Source: Bradyrhizobium sp. CCGUVB1N3 (GTDB lineage: Bacteria; Pseudomonadota; Alphaproteobacteria; Rhizobiales; Xanthobacteraceae). From it: 64,000 nt of DNA. The notes beneath the pieces were generated by a model. The model did not search any database. It saw only the letters and a list, made by a program, of their open reading frames with translations, and had not been told where the DNA came from. This document shows positions 42,141-52,861 of the stretch, piece after piece; position 1 is the first letter of the stretch, and the number at the start of each line of letters is the position of its first letter. The stretch spans positions 2,232,001 through 2,296,000 of the forward strand of contig NZ_JANADR010000001.1 of the NCBI RefSeq assembly GCF_024199925.1, read 5' to 3'. Both the position numbers and the translations under genes were made by a program.

Positions 42141-42192
42141 CGATAGCCGGCGCCTGTCGCGCGCGATAGCGGCGCCGCCGTTCAAGCTAGAT

Positions 42193-42204
42193 GGGAATAT
42201 TCCC
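42193..42204. promoter_or_regulatory. GGGAATATTCCC palindrome upstream of hdeD
   Basis: A perfect 12-bp palindrome 97 bp upstream of the HdeD-family start, in a 160-bp spacer. Its half GGGAATATT also ends site B of the island motif (minus strand), so it may be a related binding site. Confidence 0.4.
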
Positions 42205-42300
42205 GTTCCGACGCTCAGGGTTTCGTCCGATATCGGCGTTGCGGGTTCCAAGCTAGCATTCAGGCGTGTCGATCGAGCCATTGCCGATGAGGAGAATGGC

Positions 42301-42858
42301 ATGACAGCCTATGACGGCCGAACCGAGATCGAAGGTCTCGTTCCGCCCCCATTCTGGGTGTGCGCGCTGCTTGGCATCGTGCTGATCGCCGCCGGTCTCT
42401 TTGCTCTCGGCGACGTCGTGTTCGCGACCCTCATCAGCGTCAAGCTGATCGGCGTGATCGCGATCGCGGCCGGCGCGTTCGAGATCATGCACGCCTTCTG
42501 GACCAGGGGATGGGGCGGCTTCCTGTGGCAGGTTGTGCTTGGCGTGCTCTATCTGGCGCTCGGTTTCCTGCTGCTCAGCCAGCCTGTGTCGGGTGCTCTC
42601 ATCCTGACCTACTTCCTCGGCGCGATACTGTTCGCCTCGGGCGCCATTCGCTGCGTGCTGAGTTTCGCGCATTGGCGGCAGAACGGATGGATGATGCTCA
42701 TCTCCGGCGCCTTTGCAACGCTCGCAGGTCTCGTGATCCTGCTCGGATTCCCCGACATCAGCATCTGGGCCCTTGGATTCCTGCTGGGCGTCGACCTGAT
42801 CTCGCACGGCCTGGCGTGGCTGCTCTACGCGCTGCAATCCGTGCGGCGAACTGCGTGA
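42301..42858 (+). CDS. hdeD: HdeD family acid-resistance membrane protein (DUF308)
   Basis: 185 residues with six membrane helices arranged as repeated DUF308 pairs: VCALLGIVLIAAGLFALGDVVFATLIS, LIGVIAIAAGAFEIMHAFW, WQVVLGVLYLALGFLLLSQP, LTYFLGAILFASGAIRCVLSF. HdeD of E. coli contributes to acid resistance at high cell density. Start ATG 42301 has GAGGAG six bases upstream, which rules out longer in-frame starts. Followed by two small genes that may share its transcript. Confidence 0.85.
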   Translation: MTAYDGRTEIEGLVPPPFWVCALLGIVLIAAGLFALGDVVFATLISVKLIGVIAIAAGAFEIMHAFWTRGWGGFLWQVVLGVLYLALGFLLLSQPVSGALILTYFLGAILFASGAIRCVLSFAHWRQNGWMMLISGAFATLAGLVILLGFPDISIWALGFLLGVDLISHGLAWLLYALQSVRRTA

Positions 42859-42873
42859 CAAGAAGAGGAGAAG

Positions 42874-43179
42874 ATGATGAACGCTCCCACCCGCCGTGCT
42901 TTCCTCGGCTTTGCCCAGAATGCCGTTGCCGCCGCAGCGATCGGCGCCATCGGCGTTCGCTTGATCGAGAGCGCGGAAGCCATGCCGATCGCTCCCGATC
43001 TTGGCCTCGCCGGCAAGCCGGACGACCTCGTCACGACTCAAGGGTGGGGACCATCGCCCGCTCCCGGCTGGGGATCTCCCGGTTGGGGGCGACCGCCACC
43101 GCCGCCGCCGCGACGCAGGCGCCGCTGGGTTTGCTGGTGGCATCGCGGCCGTCGTCATTGCGGATGGCGGTGGAGGTAG
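42874..43179 (+). CDS. Small Tat-signal protein with Pro/Trp/Arg-rich tail
   Basis: 101 residues. Twin-arginine signal: PTRRAFLGFAQNAVAAAAIGAIG, ending about ESAEA. The mature ~65 residues are unusual: Gly/Trp/Pro repeats (GWGPSPAPGWGSPGWG), a run of six prolines, five arginines and a C terminus of alternating Trp, Arg, His and two Cys. AGGAG precedes two adjacent ATG codons (42874 and 42877). Comparable short proteins occur in Bradyrhizobium without known role. Tat export of so small a protein suggests cofactor binding or folding in the cytosol; this is speculation. Confidence 0.6.
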   Translation: MMNAPTRRAFLGFAQNAVAAAAIGAIGVRLIESAEAMPIAPDLGLAGKPDDLVTTQGWGPSPAPGWGSPGWGRPPPPPPRRRRRWVCWWHRGRRHCGWRWR

Positions 43180-43222
43180 CACCGCCTTCTCGCACGTCCG
43201 TAACCCAGCGATGGAGGACACC

Positions 43223-43462
43223 GTGCGCACCAACAACCAATGGCTCCTTGCGGCCGTGCTGGCCGTCCTTCTCATTGCAGCCACCTGGTACTGCGTGTCG
43301 GTATGGCAGGCGACGCCCATGCCGCTCTACGGCAACATCATCCTGGCCGGCGCCGCGATCATGATCCTGGTGTCCGGCTGCGGCCTGATCGCGCTGATGT
43401 TCTACAGCCGTCGCAAAGGCTACGACGAGCCTGCACGCAGCAACCGGACAACGCATGAGTGA
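43223..43462 (+). CDS. Small two-helix membrane protein
   Basis: 79 residues from GTG 43223, which has GGAGG five bases upstream; an in-frame ATG at 43211 would overlap that ribosome-binding site. Two hydrophobic segments: LLAAVLAVLLIAATWYCVSVW and IILAGAAIMILVSGCGLIALMFY, then a basic tail. No family recognised. It sits between the Tat protein and the RND adaptor gene. Confidence 0.55.
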   Translation: MRTNNQWLLAAVLAVLLIAATWYCVSVWQATPMPLYGNIILAGAAIMILVSGCGLIALMFYSRRKGYDEPARSNRTTHE

Positions 43463-43507
43463 GCGCGGCCTGAGCCACTGATCCAGGGCCTGGGCAAGGA
43501 GCGGACG

Positions 43508-44731
43508 ATGGACCTTGCACAAGCCTCGGTCAGAATCTTGGTGGCAAGCGTTGTGACGATCTTCACCGGCGAGACAGCCTGGACGCAGGCTGCTCCCGCC
43601 GGTCCTCCTGCGGTCGGCGTCGTGGAAGCGACCAAGCGGCCGATCACCGAGACCAGCGAATTCATCGGGCGGATCGAGGCGATCAATCGCGTCAACGTCG
43701 TCGCACGCGTCACCGCGTTTCTGGAAAAGCGCCTGTTCGTCGAAGGTGCGGAAATCAAGACCGGAGATCAGCTCTATCATCTCGAACGCGGCCCCTTCGA
43801 AGCCGACCTCGAGGCAAAGCAGGCACAGGTAGCGCAGCTCCAGGCGACGCTCGAGAATGCCAAATTGACCACCGAACGCGCACGCACGCTGCTCGGAGGA
43901 CCGGCCGGACAACAATCGACCTATGACGCGGCGATCGCGAACCAGCGCAGCCTGGAAGCGCAGGTTCAGGCCGCGCAGGCACAGGTCGAGGCTTCCCGGA
44001 TCAATCTCGACTACACTGTGGTCAGCGCGGCGATCGAAGGCAAGATCGGACGCACGTCGGTCACCGAAGGCAATGTCGTCAGTCCGAGTTCAGGCGTGTT
44101 GACCACCATTGTCAGCCAGGATCCGATGTACGTCACCTTCCCCGTGCCGCTGCGCCAGGGCCTGGAATTGCGCGAGCGCTATGGCCCGAAAGGCGGCCTG
44201 GAAGCCGTGGTGATCAGGCTCCGGTTGCCCGACGGCCGCATGTACGGCCAGGCTGGCAAGCTGAATTTCGTCGACAACACCATCGCGCAGAACACCGACA
44301 CGGTTACCGTGCGCGGCGAGATCGCCAACCCGATCCTGCGGGCACCTTCGGCCGCGGGCGTGACCGTCCACGAACTGACCGACGGCGAATTCGTCACCGT
44401 TGTGCTCGAAGGCGTCCAGCCGGTCGAGGTGCTGGCGATTCCCCGCTCCGCCGTGCTCTCGGACCAGCAGGGTGACTATGTTCTCACCGTCGGTCCCGAC
44501 AACAAGGCCGAGCAGCACCGCATCAAGCTCGGACAATCGACGCCGATCATTGCCGCCGTGATCAGCGGGCTCACCGCCGGCGACAAGGTCATTGCCGAGG
44601 GCCTGCAGCGGGCCCGTCCCGGCCAGGTCGTCGCGCCCGGTCCGGCAAGCCCGCTGATCCTGTCGAGCATGAACGCCGCTACGGGCGGCGACGCCGACAC
44701 GTCCGGCAAAGCGGTGGGCAAAAAGCCATGA
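43508..44731 (+). CDS. RND efflux periplasmic adaptor (AcrA/MexA family)
   Basis: 407 residues, signal peptide to about TAWTQA, then lipoyl ([21 protein letters not shown]), alpha-hairpin ([25 protein letters not shown] and [25 protein letters not shown]) and beta-barrel domains with the [10 protein letters not shown] strand typical of AcrA/MexA. CAAGGAG is at ideal distance. The last bases overlap the pump gene by 4 bp. Pairs with the AcrB-like pump; no outer-membrane factor adjacent. Confidence 0.9.
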   Translation: MDLAQASVRILVASVVTIFTGETAWTQAAPAGPPAVGVVEATKRPITETSEFIGRIEAINRVNVVARVTAFLEKRLFVEGAEIKTGDQLYHLERGPFEADLEAKQAQVAQLQATLENAKLTTERARTLLGGPAGQQSTYDAAIANQRSLEAQVQAAQAQVEASRINLDYTVVSAAIEGKIGRTSVTEGNVVSPSSGVLTTIVSQDPMYVTFPVPLRQGLELRERYGPKGGLEAVVIRLRLPDGRMYGQAGKLNFVDNTIAQNTDTVTVRGEIANPILRAPSAAGVTVHELTDGEFVTVVLEGVQPVEVLAIPRSAVLSDQQGDYVLTVGPDNKAEQHRIKLGQSTPIIAAVISGLTAGDKVIAEGLQRARPGQVVAPGPASPLILSSMNAATGGDADTSGKAVGKKP

Positions 44732-47700
44732 TATCCGCGGTCTTCATCGATCGTCCGCGACTGGCGATGGTGATCGCATTCATCATCACCATCGCCGGTG
44801 CGCTCGCGCTGATGCAGATCCCGGTGGCGCAATTTCCGGACATCGTGCCGCCGCAGGTCTCGGTCTCCGCTACCTTCCCCGGCGCGTCCGCGGAGGTGGT
44901 CGAAGGCAGCGTCGCCCAGCCACTGGAGGCGCAGGTCATCGGCGTGGACCGCGCCCTCTACATGAAATCGACCAGTGCCAATGACGGCACCTATACGCTC
45001 ACCGTTTCCTTCGCGCTCGACACCAACCCCGACATCAATACGGTCAACGTCAACAACCGCGTCCAGAGCGCGCTGTCGCAACTGCCGACGGAAGTCCAGC
45101 AGCAGGGCGTGACGGTCCGCAAGCGGTCCTCGGCGATCCTGCAATTCCTGGTGCTATACAGTGCCGACGGACAGCAGGATCCGCTCTTCATCACCAACTA
45201 TGCCATCATCAACGTGCTCGATGCCCTCGCCAGCACGCCGGGGGTCGGTCAGACCAATCTGTTCGCCAAGATGAACTACTCGATGCGGATCTGGTTCGAT
45301 ACGCAGCGGCTGACCAGCCTCAATCTGACTCCGTCGGACGTCATTGCCGCGATCCGTGCACAAAGCGTCCAGGCGCCGGTCGGCCGCATCGGCGCGCGGC
45401 CGATCAGCGATGACCAGCAATTCCAACTCAATGTGCAGACCCTCGGCCGGCTCGCCACCACCGATCAATTCGCCAACATCGTGCTGCGCGCCAATCCGGA
45501 CGGCTCCTCGCTAGTGGTGAAGGACGTTGCGCGGGTCGAGATGGGCGCGCAAACTCTCGACAGCGAAGCGCGGATCGATGGACGCGCTGCCGTGCCGATC
45601 GCGATCTATCTCGCACCGGGCGCCAATGCCGTGACGACCGCGAAGGCGGTCGCGGCGACGATGCAACGCCTGTCCAAGCGATTCCCGACCGGACTCAGCT
45701 ATCTTGTGCAATACGACTCCACGAGCTTCGTGTGGGATACGATCACCGAGGTCCTGCGGACACTTGCCGAGGCCTTCGTCCTGGTCGTGATCGTGGTGTA
45801 CCTCTTCCTCGGCAATCTCCGCGCCACCGTGATCCCGGCCGTGGCCGTTCCCGTGAGCCTCATCGGCACTTTCGCCGTGCTGCTGGTGCTCGGCTATTCC
45901 GCCAACACGGTGTCGCTGCTCGCAATGGTGCTCGCCATCGGCATCGTGGTGGACGACGCGATCGTCGTCGTCGAGAACGTCGAGCGCGTGATGGAGGAAG
46001 AGCCGGATCTGTCGCCGACCGAGGCCGCCAAGAAGGCGATGACGCAGATCACCGCGCCAATCATTGCGATCACGCTGGTGCTGCTCTCCGTGTTCGTGCC
46101 GATCGCGTTCATTCCAGGCATTTCCGGCACGCTGTTTCGTCAGTTCGCGGTGACGATCAGCGCGGCGATGATCATCTCGGCATTGAACGCGCTGACACTG
46201 TCGCCGGCGCTGTGCGCGCTGTTCCTACGCCACACCGGGCCCCGGCGCGGCATCATCGGGCGCGTGCTTGATGGCATCGACTGGTTGCGCGACCGCTACA
46301 GCAGCGGCGTGCGCCGACTGTTGCGCGTGGCTACCCTCTCGCTCCTGCTCGCGGCCGTCTTCGCCGGTGCGATCTTCGGCATGTCGCTGATCACGCCGAC
46401 GGGGTTCCTCCCCGAGGAAGACCAGGGCGCCTTCTTCACGTCGGTGCAGCTCCCGGACGGCGCGTCGGTCGCGCGCACCAGCGAGGTCACTCAACGGATC
46501 GAAGACATCCTGAAGAAGATGCCGGCCGTCGATCACGTTCTTGCCGTCATCGGCTTCTCACTGCTCGACGGCGCATCCGAGCCGAACAGCGCGCTGGTCG
46601 TGACCCGGCTCAAGCCTTTTGCCGATCGCAAGGCTGCGGCCGATTCCGCACAGGCCTTGATCGCGCAAACCTTCGCAGCCGGCGCGCAGATCCCACAGGC
46701 AAACGTGCTGCCCTTCAACATGCCGCCGATCATCGGCCTCTCCACCTCCGGCGGGTTCGAATACCAGCTCGAGGCGCTGGAAGGACAGAGCCCCGCGGCG
46801 ATCTCCAGTGTCACCAGCGCACTGATCGGCGCCGCCAACGCAGATCCAAGGCTGACGCGCGTCTTCTCGACGTTCACGGCGACCAATCCTTCGATCTTTC
46901 TCGACATCGACCGCCGCAAGGCGCAGGCGCTCGGCGTCACCGTCAGCGACATCTTCACCGCCTTGCAGGCGACGCTCGGCGGCATCTACGTCAACAACTT
47001 CAACCTGTACGGCCGCACCTGGCAGGTTAACGTCCAGGGCGAGGCGTTCGATCGCGCCGATATCTCCGACATCTGGCGGATCTACTTGCGCAACGACACC
47101 GGCCAGATGGTGCCGATACGGTCGCTGGCCGGCATCAAGATCGTGACCGGACCGCAGGTGATCACCCGCTACAACAACTATCGCTCGGTGACGGTGAACG
47201 GCAGCCCGGCGCCAGGCATCTCGTCCGGCACCGCGATTGCAACCATGGCGGAGATCTCCAACACCGTGCTGCCGGCGGGCTACGGTTTCGAATGGACTGG
47301 CACCGCCTATCAGGAGCAGCAGGCCGCCGGCCAGACCGGCATCGTGCTGATGCTCGCCGTATTGTTCGCCTATCTGTTTCTGGTCGCGCTCTACGAAAGC
47401 ACGGTGATCCCGATCCCGGTGCTGCTGTCGGTCGTCGTCGGCGTGCTCGGCTCCTATGTCGGCATCAAGATCGCCGGGCTCAATCTCGATCTCTATGGTC
47501 AGATCGGCCTCGTGGTCCTGATCGCGCTCGCCGCCAAGAACGGTATCCTGATCGTGGAGTTCGCAAAGGAGCAGCGCGAGGCGGGCGTGGCGCTCCACGA
47601 TGCGGCGATCCGGGGGGCGCACATGCGCTTCCGCGCGGTCATGATGACATCCGTTGCGTTCATCCTCGGTCTCCTGCCGCTCGTCATCGCAACCGGCGCC

Positions 47701-47880
47701 GCCGAGCTCAGCCGCCGTGCCGTTGGCACCGCCGTGTTCGCCGGCATGCTCGCCGCAAGCTCGATCGGGATCTTCATGGTGCCGATGCTCTACGTGACGT
47801 TCCAGCGCCTGCGCGAGCGGGTGAAGACGAAATCCGGATCAACCACCCACCTGACGCCCCCCGTCGATGAAACGGCCTAG
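44728..47880 (+). CDS. RND multidrug efflux permease (AcrB/HAE1 family)
   Basis: 1050 residues, the length of AcrB (1049). First helix [43 protein letters not shown] is the classic HAE1 start; TM4 carries the proton-relay aspartates in [26 protein letters not shown], and the TM10 lysine block is [27 protein letters not shown]. Proton-driven tripartite drug exporter. Clearly distinct from the TriC-like pump at 27438, so the window carries two RND systems of different subfamilies. Confidence 0.93.
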   Translation: MISAVFIDRPRLAMVIAFIITIAGALALMQIPVAQFPDIVPPQVSVSATFPGASAEVVEGSVAQPLEAQVIGVDRALYMKSTSANDGTYTLTVSFALDTNPDINTVNVNNRVQSALSQLPTEVQQQGVTVRKRSSAILQFLVLYSADGQQDPLFITNYAIINVLDALASTPGVGQTNLFAKMNYSMRIWFDTQRLTSLNLTPSDVIAAIRAQSVQAPVGRIGARPISDDQQFQLNVQTLGRLATTDQFANIVLRANPDGSSLVVKDVARVEMGAQTLDSEARIDGRAAVPIAIYLAPGANAVTTAKAVAATMQRLSKRFPTGLSYLVQYDSTSFVWDTITEVLRTLAEAFVLVVIVVYLFLGNLRATVIPAVAVPVSLIGTFAVLLVLGYSANTVSLLAMVLAIGIVVDDAIVVVENVERVMEEEPDLSPTEAAKKAMTQITAPIIAITLVLLSVFVPIAFIPGISGTLFRQFAVTISAAMIISALNALTLSPALCALFLRHTGPRRGIIGRVLDGIDWLRDRYSSGVRRLLRVATLSLLLAAVFAGAIFGMSLITPTGFLPEEDQGAFFTSVQLPDGASVARTSEVTQRIEDILKKMPAVDHVLAVIGFSLLDGASEPNSALVVTRLKPFADRKAAADSAQALIAQTFAAGAQIPQANVLPFNMPPIIGLSTSGGFEYQLEALEGQSPAAISSVTSALIGAANADPRLTRVFSTFTATNPSIFLDIDRRKAQALGVTVSDIFTALQATLGGIYVNNFNLYGRTWQVNVQGEAFDRADISDIWRIYLRNDTGQMVPIRSLAGIKIVTGPQVITRYNNYRSVTVNGSPAPGISSGTAIATMAEISNTVLPAGYGFEWTGTAYQEQQAAGQTGIVLMLAVLFAYLFLVALYESTVIPIPVLLSVVVGVLGSYVGIKIAGLNLDLYGQIGLVVLIALAAKNGILIVEFAKEQREAGVALHDAAIRGAHMRFRAVMMTSVAFILGLLPLVIATGAAELSRRAVGTAVFAGMLAASSIGIFMVPMLYVTFQRLRERVKTKSGSTTHLTPPVDETA

Positions 47881-47883
47881 ACC

Positions 47884-48954
47884 ATGACGCGCAATCGAAA
47901 ACGCTGGCTGCTAGCCCTCCTTGTCGCAGCCCTCGGAGTGGGCGGCTACTTTGCCTGGCAGAAGCTGGGAGGCGACAGCCTTCCGCCCGGCTTTGCCAGC
48001 GGCAACGGCCGCATCGAGGCGGTCGAGATCGACATTGCGACCAAGACACCGGGGCGCATCAGGGACATCCTGGTGAGGGAGGGTGATCTGGTCTCAGCCG
48101 GACAGGCGCTGGCGCAAATGGATACCGTGCAGCTCGAGGCGCAGTACCGCCAGGCCCAGGCGCAATTGCGCCGCGCCACGATCGGGATCGAGACCGCCAA
48201 GAGTGTCGTGACCCAGCGCGAGGCCGAGAAGAAGACGGCAACCGCCGTGATCGGACAGCGCAGCGCCGAGCTGGATGCGGCCGATCGAAAGCTGCAACGT
48301 TCGGAGCAATTGATCAGGACCAACGCCGTGTCCCAGCAGGTGCTCGACGACGACCGGGCGGCCGCCAACGGCGCGCGCGCGGCCGTGGCCGCGTCAGAGG
48401 CCCAGCTCGCCGGCTCGGAAGCCGGGATCAGCGCCGCCGAGGCCCAAGTCGTCGATGCCGAGGCTGCCGTCGAGGCGGCGAAGGCGGCCATCGAGAGCAT
48501 CAAGGCCGACCTCAACGACTCGACGCTGCGCGCGCCGCGCGATGGACGCGTCCAGTTCCGCGTCGCTCAGCCGGGCGAAGTGCTCTCCGCCGGCGGACGC
48601 GTGCTCAACCTCGTCGACCTCGGCGACGTCTACATGACCTTCTTCCTGCCGACGGCGCAGGCCGGCCGCGTCGCGATCGGCTCGGAGGTCCGCCTCGTGC
48701 TCGACGCCGCGCCGCAATGGGTCATTCCGGCCAAGGCGCCGTTCGTCGCCAGCGTTGCTCAGTTTACGCCGAAGACCGTCGAGACCGAGGAGGAGCGCCA
48801 GAAGCTGATGTTCCGCGTCCGAGCCCATATCTCGCCGGACCTGCTGCGGAGAAATATCGAGCAGGTCAAGACGGGCTTGCCCGGCCGCGCCTTCGTCCGG
48901 CTCGATCAAAACGCCGAGTGGCCGGCGCAACTGACGGAACATCTGGTCAAATGA
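47884..48954 (+). CDS. HlyD-family adaptor (YhiI-like)
   Basis: 356 residues: a membrane anchor ([18 protein letters not shown]), then lipoyl, long alpha-hairpin and beta-barrel domains ([64 protein letters not shown]). It starts 3 bp after the RND pump stop and overlaps the next gene by 4 bp. The trio adaptor, double ATPase/permease and ABC-2 permease has the same order as E. coli yhiI-rbbA-yhhJ, so it is the periplasmic partner of that exporter. Confidence 0.88.
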   Translation: MTRNRKRWLLALLVAALGVGGYFAWQKLGGDSLPPGFASGNGRIEAVEIDIATKTPGRIRDILVREGDLVSAGQALAQMDTVQLEAQYRQAQAQLRRATIGIETAKSVVTQREAEKKTATAVIGQRSAELDAADRKLQRSEQLIRTNAVSQQVLDDDRAAANGARAAVAASEAQLAGSEAGISAAEAQVVDAEAAVEAAKAAIESIKADLNDSTLRAPRDGRVQFRVAQPGEVLSAGGRVLNLVDLGDVYMTFFLPTAQAGRVAIGSEVRLVLDAAPQWVIPAKAPFVASVAQFTPKTVETEEERQKLMFRVRAHISPDLLRRNIEQVKTGLPGRAFVRLDQNAEWPAQLTEHLVK

Positions 48955-51734
48955 GCGACGCGTCGAACGGCGATCAGCCAGCTTCTTCGGCGCCGGTCAT
49001 ACGCCTGGAAGCGGTCGGGCTGTCCTATGACAAGACTCGCGCACTGGACGGCATCACGCTCGACGTTCCCTCGGCACGCATGGTTGGATTGATCGGACCT
49101 GACGGTGTCGGAAAGTCCAGCCTGCTTTCGCTCGTCGCCGGGGCGCGCGCGATCCAGGAGGGCCGCGTCCACGTGCTCGGCGGCGACATGGCGGACGCTG
49201 CGCACCGGCGGCGGACCTGCCCGCAAATCGCCTACATGCCGCAGGGCCTGGGCAAGAACCTCTACCCCACCCTCTCCGTGTTCGAGAATGTCGATTTTTT
49301 CGGGCGCTTGTTCGGACACGACCGGCATGAGCGCGAAGAGCGCATTCAGCAACTCCTGGAAGACACCGGCCTTGCTCCCTTCACAGACCGGCCCGCCGGC
49401 AAGCTTTCCGGCGGCATGAAGCAGAAGCTCGGCCTCTGCTGCGCTCTGATCCACGATCCCGATCTCCTGATCCTCGATGAGCCCACCACGGGCGTCGACC
49501 CGCTCTCGCGGCGGCAGTTCTGGGAGCTGATCGAGACAATCCGAAAGGATCGTCCCGGCATGAGCGTGATCGTCGCCACCGCCTATATGGAGGAAGCCGC
49601 GCGCTTCGACTGGCTCGTGGCAATGAACGACGGCCGGGTGCTGGCCACCGGCACGCCGGCAGAGCTGCTGCAGCAGACCGGCGCCGACAATCTCGATGCC
49701 GCCTTCATCGCCCTGCTGCCTGAGGAGCAGCGACGGGGTTACAAGGAAGTGGTGATCCCGCCGCGCGCGAGCGAGCATGACGACGACATCGCGATCGAGG
49801 CCGAGCAGCTGACCGTCAGGTTTGGCGACTTCACGGCCGTCGATCGCGTCAGCTTCCGCATCGCGCGCGGCGAGATTTTCGGCTTCCTCGGCTCCAACGG
49901 CTGCGGCAAGACCACGACGATGAAGGTGCTGACCGGACTGCTACCCGCCAGCGAAGGCGAGGCCAGGCTGTTCGGGCACGAGGTCGATCCCAACGACATG
50001 GATGTCCGCCGGCGGGTCGGCTACATGTCGCAGGCCTTTTCGCTCTATTCCGAGCTGACGATCCGGCAGAACCTCGAGCTGCACGCACGCCTGTTCCGCC
50101 TCGCGCCTGACACCATCGAAGACCGCGTCCGCCAGATGGTCGAAGACTTCGACCTCACCGACGTCATCGACGCGCTGCCCGACGCACTGCCGCTCGGTGT
50201 GCGCCAGCGTCTGTCGCTGGCAGTCGCCATGATCCACGCGCCCGACATTCTGATCCTGGACGAGCCGACGTCGGGCGTCGATCCGGTCGCGCGCGACGGC
50301 TTCTGGCAGATCCTGTCCGACCTGTCGCGGCGGGACAACGTCACGATCTTCGTGTCCACCCATTTCATGAACGAGGCCGAGCGCTGCGACCGTATTTCGC
50401 TGATGCATGCCGGCAAGGTGATGATCAGCGATACGCCGGTGCGAATCGCGGAGCGTCGCGGCGGCGGCAACCTGGAGGAAGCCTTCGTCGCCTACCTGAA
50501 AGACGCGATCGCCGCGACAGACGCGCGTGAGGCGCGCACCACGCCGCATGTCGCGACCGAACCTGCCGCCGCCAAGGCGCACGGCGCCGTCCATAGTGCA
50601 TTGAGCTTCTTCGATCCCCGACGCGTGTTTGCCTACACCAAGCGCGAAGCGCTCGAGCTCAGGCGCGATCCGATCCGCGCCACGCTTGCCGTTCTCGGCA
50701 GCCTCATCCTGATGTTCGTGATGGGCTACGGCATCAACATGGACGTCGAACATCTCTCCTTCGCCGTCATGGACCGCGACGACACCACCATCAGTCGCGA
50801 CTATGTCCTGCAGATCGCAGGGTCCCGCTATTTCACCGAGCTCGCGCCGATCACCGATTATGACGACCTCGACCGCCGCATGCGCAATGGCGAGCTGAGC
50901 CTGGCCATCGAAATTCCACCCGGTTTCGGGCGCGACGTCGCGCGCGGCAGCAACGTCCAGATCGGCGCCTGGGTCGACGGCGCGATGCCGTCGCGCGCAG
51001 AGACGGTGCGCAGCTACGTGCAGGCGATGCATGCGACCTGGCTGGCGCAGCGCGCCCGGCAACTCCTGGGCAATGCCGCGACCACCGGCGACTACCAGCT
51101 CGAGGTCCGCTTCCTGTACAACCCCGATATCAGAAGCATCGTCGCGATGGCGCCCGCCGTGATCCCGATCCTGCTCCTGATCATCCCGGCGATCCTGGCG
51201 ACGCTGAGCGTCGTACGGGAGAAGGAGCTGGGATCGATCATCAACTTCTACGTCACGCCTGTGACCCGGATCGAGTTTCTGCTCGGCAAGCAGCTCCCCT
51301 ATGTCGCGCTCGCCATGCTGAACTTCTTCCTGCTGACGGCTTTCGCCGTGTTCGCATTCGGTGTTCCCTTCAGGGGCAGCTTCGTGGCCTTCACGGCGGC
51401 CACCCTCCTCTACGTCGTCATCACGACGGCAATGGGGCTGGTGATCTCGTCGTTCATGACGAGCCAGATCGCGGCGATCTTCGCGACCGCGCTGCTCACC
51501 ATGATTCCGGCCACGCAATATTCGGGGCTGGTCGATCCGGTATCATCGCTCCAGGGCGCAGGCGCGATCATCGGGCGAATCTACCCGACGGCCCATTTCG
51601 TCACCATCACGCGCGGCACCTTCTCGAAAGGGCTCGCCTTCGGCGATCTTTCAGAACCGTTCCTTGCGCTTCTCGTCACCATCCCTGTGCTGCTCGGGCT
51701 CGGGGTGCTGCTCCTGAAGAAACAGGCGAACTAA
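48951..51734 (+). CDS. rbbA: RbbA-type ABC exporter: two ATPase domains fused to an ABC-2 permease
   Basis: 927 residues: ATPase 1 (Walker [10 protein letters not shown], signature LSGGM, Walker [13 protein letters not shown]), ATPase 2 (Walker [10 protein letters not shown], Walker [13 protein letters not shown]) and a C-terminal ABC-2 membrane domain ([20 protein letters not shown]... [19 protein letters not shown]). The first switch region is [15 protein letters not shown], lacking the His, and the second signature is [12 protein letters not shown], lacking LSGGQ, as is usual in RbbA. E. coli RbbA is ribosome-associated and transport-related. ATG 48951 overlaps the adaptor stop (ATGA). The complex is presumably an exporter of unknown substrate. 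Confidence 0.88.
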   Translation: MSDASNGDQPASSAPVIRLEAVGLSYDKTRALDGITLDVPSARMVGLIGPDGVGKSSLLSLVAGARAIQEGRVHVLGGDMADAAHRRRTCPQIAYMPQGLGKNLYPTLSVFENVDFFGRLFGHDRHEREERIQQLLEDTGLAPFTDRPAGKLSGGMKQKLGLCCALIHDPDLLILDEPTTGVDPLSRRQFWELIETIRKDRPGMSVIVATAYMEEAARFDWLVAMNDGRVLATGTPAELLQQTGADNLDAAFIALLPEEQRRGYKEVVIPPRASEHDDDIAIEAEQLTVRFGDFTAVDRVSFRIARGEIFGFLGSNGCGKTTTMKVLTGLLPASEGEARLFGHEVDPNDMDVRRRVGYMSQAFSLYSELTIRQNLELHARLFRLAPDTIEDRVRQMVEDFDLTDVIDALPDALPLGVRQRLSLAVAMIHAPDILILDEPTSGVDPVARDGFWQILSDLSRRDNVTIFVSTHFMNEAERCDRISLMHAGKVMISDTPVRIAERRGGGNLEEAFVAYLKDAIAATDAREARTTPHVATEPAAAKAHGAVHSALSFFDPRRVFAYTKREALELRRDPIRATLAVLGSLILMFVMGYGINMDVEHLSFAVMDRDDTTISRDYVLQIAGSRYFTELAPITDYDDLDRRMRNGELSLAIEIPPGFGRDVARGSNVQIGAWVDGAMPSRAETVRSYVQAMHATWLAQRARQLLGNAATTGDYQLEVRFLYNPDIRSIVAMAPAVIPILLLIIPAILATLSVVREKELGSIINFYVTPVTRIEFLLGKQLPYVALAMLNFFLLTAFAVFAFGVPFRGSFVAFTAATLLYVVITTAMGLVISSFMTSQIAAIFATALLTMIPATQYSGLVDPVSSLQGAGAIIGRIYPTAHFVTITRGTFSKGLAFGDLSEPFLALLVTIPVLLGLGVLLLKKQAN

Positions 51735-51736
51735 TC

Positions 51737-52849
51737 ATGCGCGCAGGCAACATCGTCCAGCTAGGTGTCAAGGAACTGCGCGGCCTGTTGCGCGATCCGA
51801 TGATGCTGGCGCTGATCGTCTATGCCTTCACGGTCTCGATCTATACCTCGTCCAGGGCGCAGCCGGAGACGCTGAACCAGGCGGCGCTGGCCATCGTCGA
51901 TGAGGACAGGTCGCCGGCCGCCACCCGCATCGTCACCGCGTTCAGTCCGCCCTATTTCACCGTCCCGCAGCTGATCCCGCAGTCGGAGATGATGTCCCGC
52001 ATGGACGCCGGGCTCGACACCTTCGCGCTCAACATCCCGCCCAACTTCCAGCGCGACCTGCTGGCGCAGCGATCGCCCGCCATCCAGCTCAACGTCGATG
52101 CGACGCGCATGTCGCAAGCTTTCACGGGAAGCGGCTACATCCAGTCCATCGTCAGCGACGAGGTCAGCGAGTTCCTGTCCCGCTACCGTTCGACCGCGCC
52201 GCTGCCGATCGATCTGGCAATGCGCGCGCGCTTCAATCCAGAACTCAACAAGGGCTGGTTCGGCGCCATCAACAATGTCATCTCCTCGGTCACGATGCTC
52301 TCGATCATCCTGACCGGCGCGGCGCTGATCCGCGAACGCGAGCACGGCACCATCGAGCACCTGCTGGTCATGCCGGTGACGCCGTTCGAGGTGATGGCGA
52401 GCAAGATCTGGTCAATGGGGCTCGTCGTCCTCATCGCCGCCAGCGTCGCGCTCATCTTCATCGTGCAGGGACTGCTCGCGGTCCGGGTCGGCGGCTCCGT
52501 CCCGCTGTTCCTGTTCGGCACGGCGCTCTACCTCTTCGCGACCACAAGCATGGGCATCTTCCTCGCCACATCCGCCGGCACCATGCCGCAATTCGGCCTG
52601 CTCCTGATGCTGGTGCTGATGCCGCTCCAGATGCTGTCAGGCGCGACAACGCCAAGAGAGAGCATGCCGCAGATTATCCAGGACATCATGCTCGCCGCGC
52701 CGAACACCCATTTCGTCATCCTCGCGCAAGCCGTCCTGTTCCGGGGTGCGGGGCTGACCGTCGTCTGGCCGCAATTCGCGGCCCTGCTTGCGATCGGCGG
52801 GATCCTGTTCTTCGTGTCACTTCGCCGCTTCCGGCAATTCCTGCGATGA
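51737..52849 (+). CDS. ABC-2 type transport permease (YhhJ-like)
   Basis: 370 residues with one N-terminal and five C-terminal membrane helices (RDPMMLALIVYAFTVSIYTSS; VISSVTMLSIILTGAALIREREHGTIEHLLVMPVTPFEVM...), the ABC-2 layout with the conserved REREHGTIE coupling helix. Two bases after the RbbA-like gene stop; completes the exporter as the second permease. It ends 12 bp from the convergent SDR gene; no terminator hairpin is evident between them. Confidence 0.9.
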   Translation: MRAGNIVQLGVKELRGLLRDPMMLALIVYAFTVSIYTSSRAQPETLNQAALAIVDEDRSPAATRIVTAFSPPYFTVPQLIPQSEMMSRMDAGLDTFALNIPPNFQRDLLAQRSPAIQLNVDATRMSQAFTGSGYIQSIVSDEVSEFLSRYRSTAPLPIDLAMRARFNPELNKGWFGAINNVISSVTMLSIILTGAALIREREHGTIEHLLVMPVTPFEVMASKIWSMGLVVLIAASVALIFIVQGLLAVRVGGSVPLFLFGTALYLFATTSMGIFLATSAGTMPQFGLLLMLVLMPLQMLSGATTPRESMPQIIQDIMLAAPNTHFVILAQAVLFRGAGLTVVWPQFAALLAIGGILFFVSLRRFRQFLR

Positions 52850-52861
52850 ATGCACTCTTTC

